NCBI RefSeq assembly: GCF_001403735.1
Contig: NZ_CXPG01000009.1
Location: forward strand, 62,001-126,000
DNA from: Jannaschia rubra
GTDB lineage: Bacteria; Pseudomonadota; Alphaproteobacteria; Rhodobacterales; Rhodobacteraceae
DNA length: 64,000 nt
Direction: 5' to 3'
The notes beneath the pieces are model-generated. The model made no database searches and was not told the origin of the DNA. It saw only the letters and a program-made list of their open reading frames with translations. How positions within the stretch are numbered: the stretch's first letter is position 1; every line of letters starts with the position of its first letter. This document shows, in pieces, positions 63,972 through 64,000 of the stretch. The position numbers and the translations under genes are program-made.

Positions 63972-64000
63972 ATGACGCTTCCCCCCTATGCCACCCTGGG
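63972..64000 (+). CDS. Next ABC permease, N-terminal fragment (PotC-like, inferred)
   Basis: An ATG at 63972, 10 bases after the previous stop with GGAGAG upstream, opens a frame MTLPPYATL that runs off the window. Position suggests the second permease of the importer; the sequence itself is too short to identify. Confidence 0.6.

Overview
The window is GC-rich chromosomal DNA of an alphaproteobacterium, most likely a marine Rhodobacterales/Roseobacter-type bacterium. The evidence is gene content and order: a sox thiosulfate-oxidation cluster, the mdh-sucC-sucD-sucA-odhB-lpdA order with small genes between, ethylmalonyl-CoA pathway genes next to sdhCDAB, a two-lipoyl-domain OdhB, and many ATGA-overlapping operons. 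No species is assigned.

Layout. 1-4175: the 3' end of a sox cluster (soxB end, soxC, soxD, a DUF302 protein, and a convergent SoxH-like metallo-hydrolase). 4523-5793: a complete IS3-family (IS407-like) element. 6132-8745: tRNA-Ala(GGC) and small housekeeping genes. 8864-20666 (minus strand): the oxidative TCA block, with lpdA, odhB, sucA, sucD, sucC and mdh, and small membrane, lipoprotein and hypothetical genes between the enzymes. 21344-23770: (3S)-malyl-CoA thioesterase, an NnrU protein and mesaconyl-CoA hydratase. 26198-31125: sdhC, sdhD, sdhA, two tiny lipoproteins, a sulfotransferase, sdhB and a 45-residue protein. 31254-34844: YceI, then a sugar-type ABC importer lacking its ATPase. 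34905-42360: an envelope-lipid block (LTA-synthase-like transferase, flippase-like protein, two CDP-alcohol phosphatidyltransferases, CdsA, PlsC, lytic transglycosylase, LpxL-type acyltransferase). 42828-45138: a LacI regulator, tRNA-Arg(CCT) and a frameshifted phosphotransferase pseudogene. 45812-50087: a translationally coupled trio of LLM-type flavin oxidoreductase, trehalose-synthase-like GH13 and alpha-glucosidase. 50111-53329: a large ExeM/NucH-type secreted nuclease with RTX repeats at its N-terminus. 53425-59689: a copper-handling module (glutaredoxin/MauE-like protein, DUF305 protein, CueR, CopA, CopZ, small secreted proteins, a cytochrome c). 59900-64000: a polyamine-type ABC importer that runs off the window.

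Functional links. Nearly the whole oxidative TCA cycle from 2-oxoglutarate to oxaloacetate lies in about 22 kb. A nearly identical paired operator, two GTGATCAC cores 20-21 bp apart inside a larger inverted repeat, lies upstream of both sucC and sdhC. This points to one regulator for both operons. The copper genes carry a textbook MerR-type promoter with a 19-bp spacer. The least explained part is the lipid block: PlsC, CdsA, a small membrane protein and a YnbA-like CDP-alcohol transferase form a tightly overlapping operon. A second CDP-alcohol transferase, a LtaS-like transferase and a UPF0104 protein sit beside it. Together they could make an unusual phospholipid or periplasmic phosphoglycerol product.
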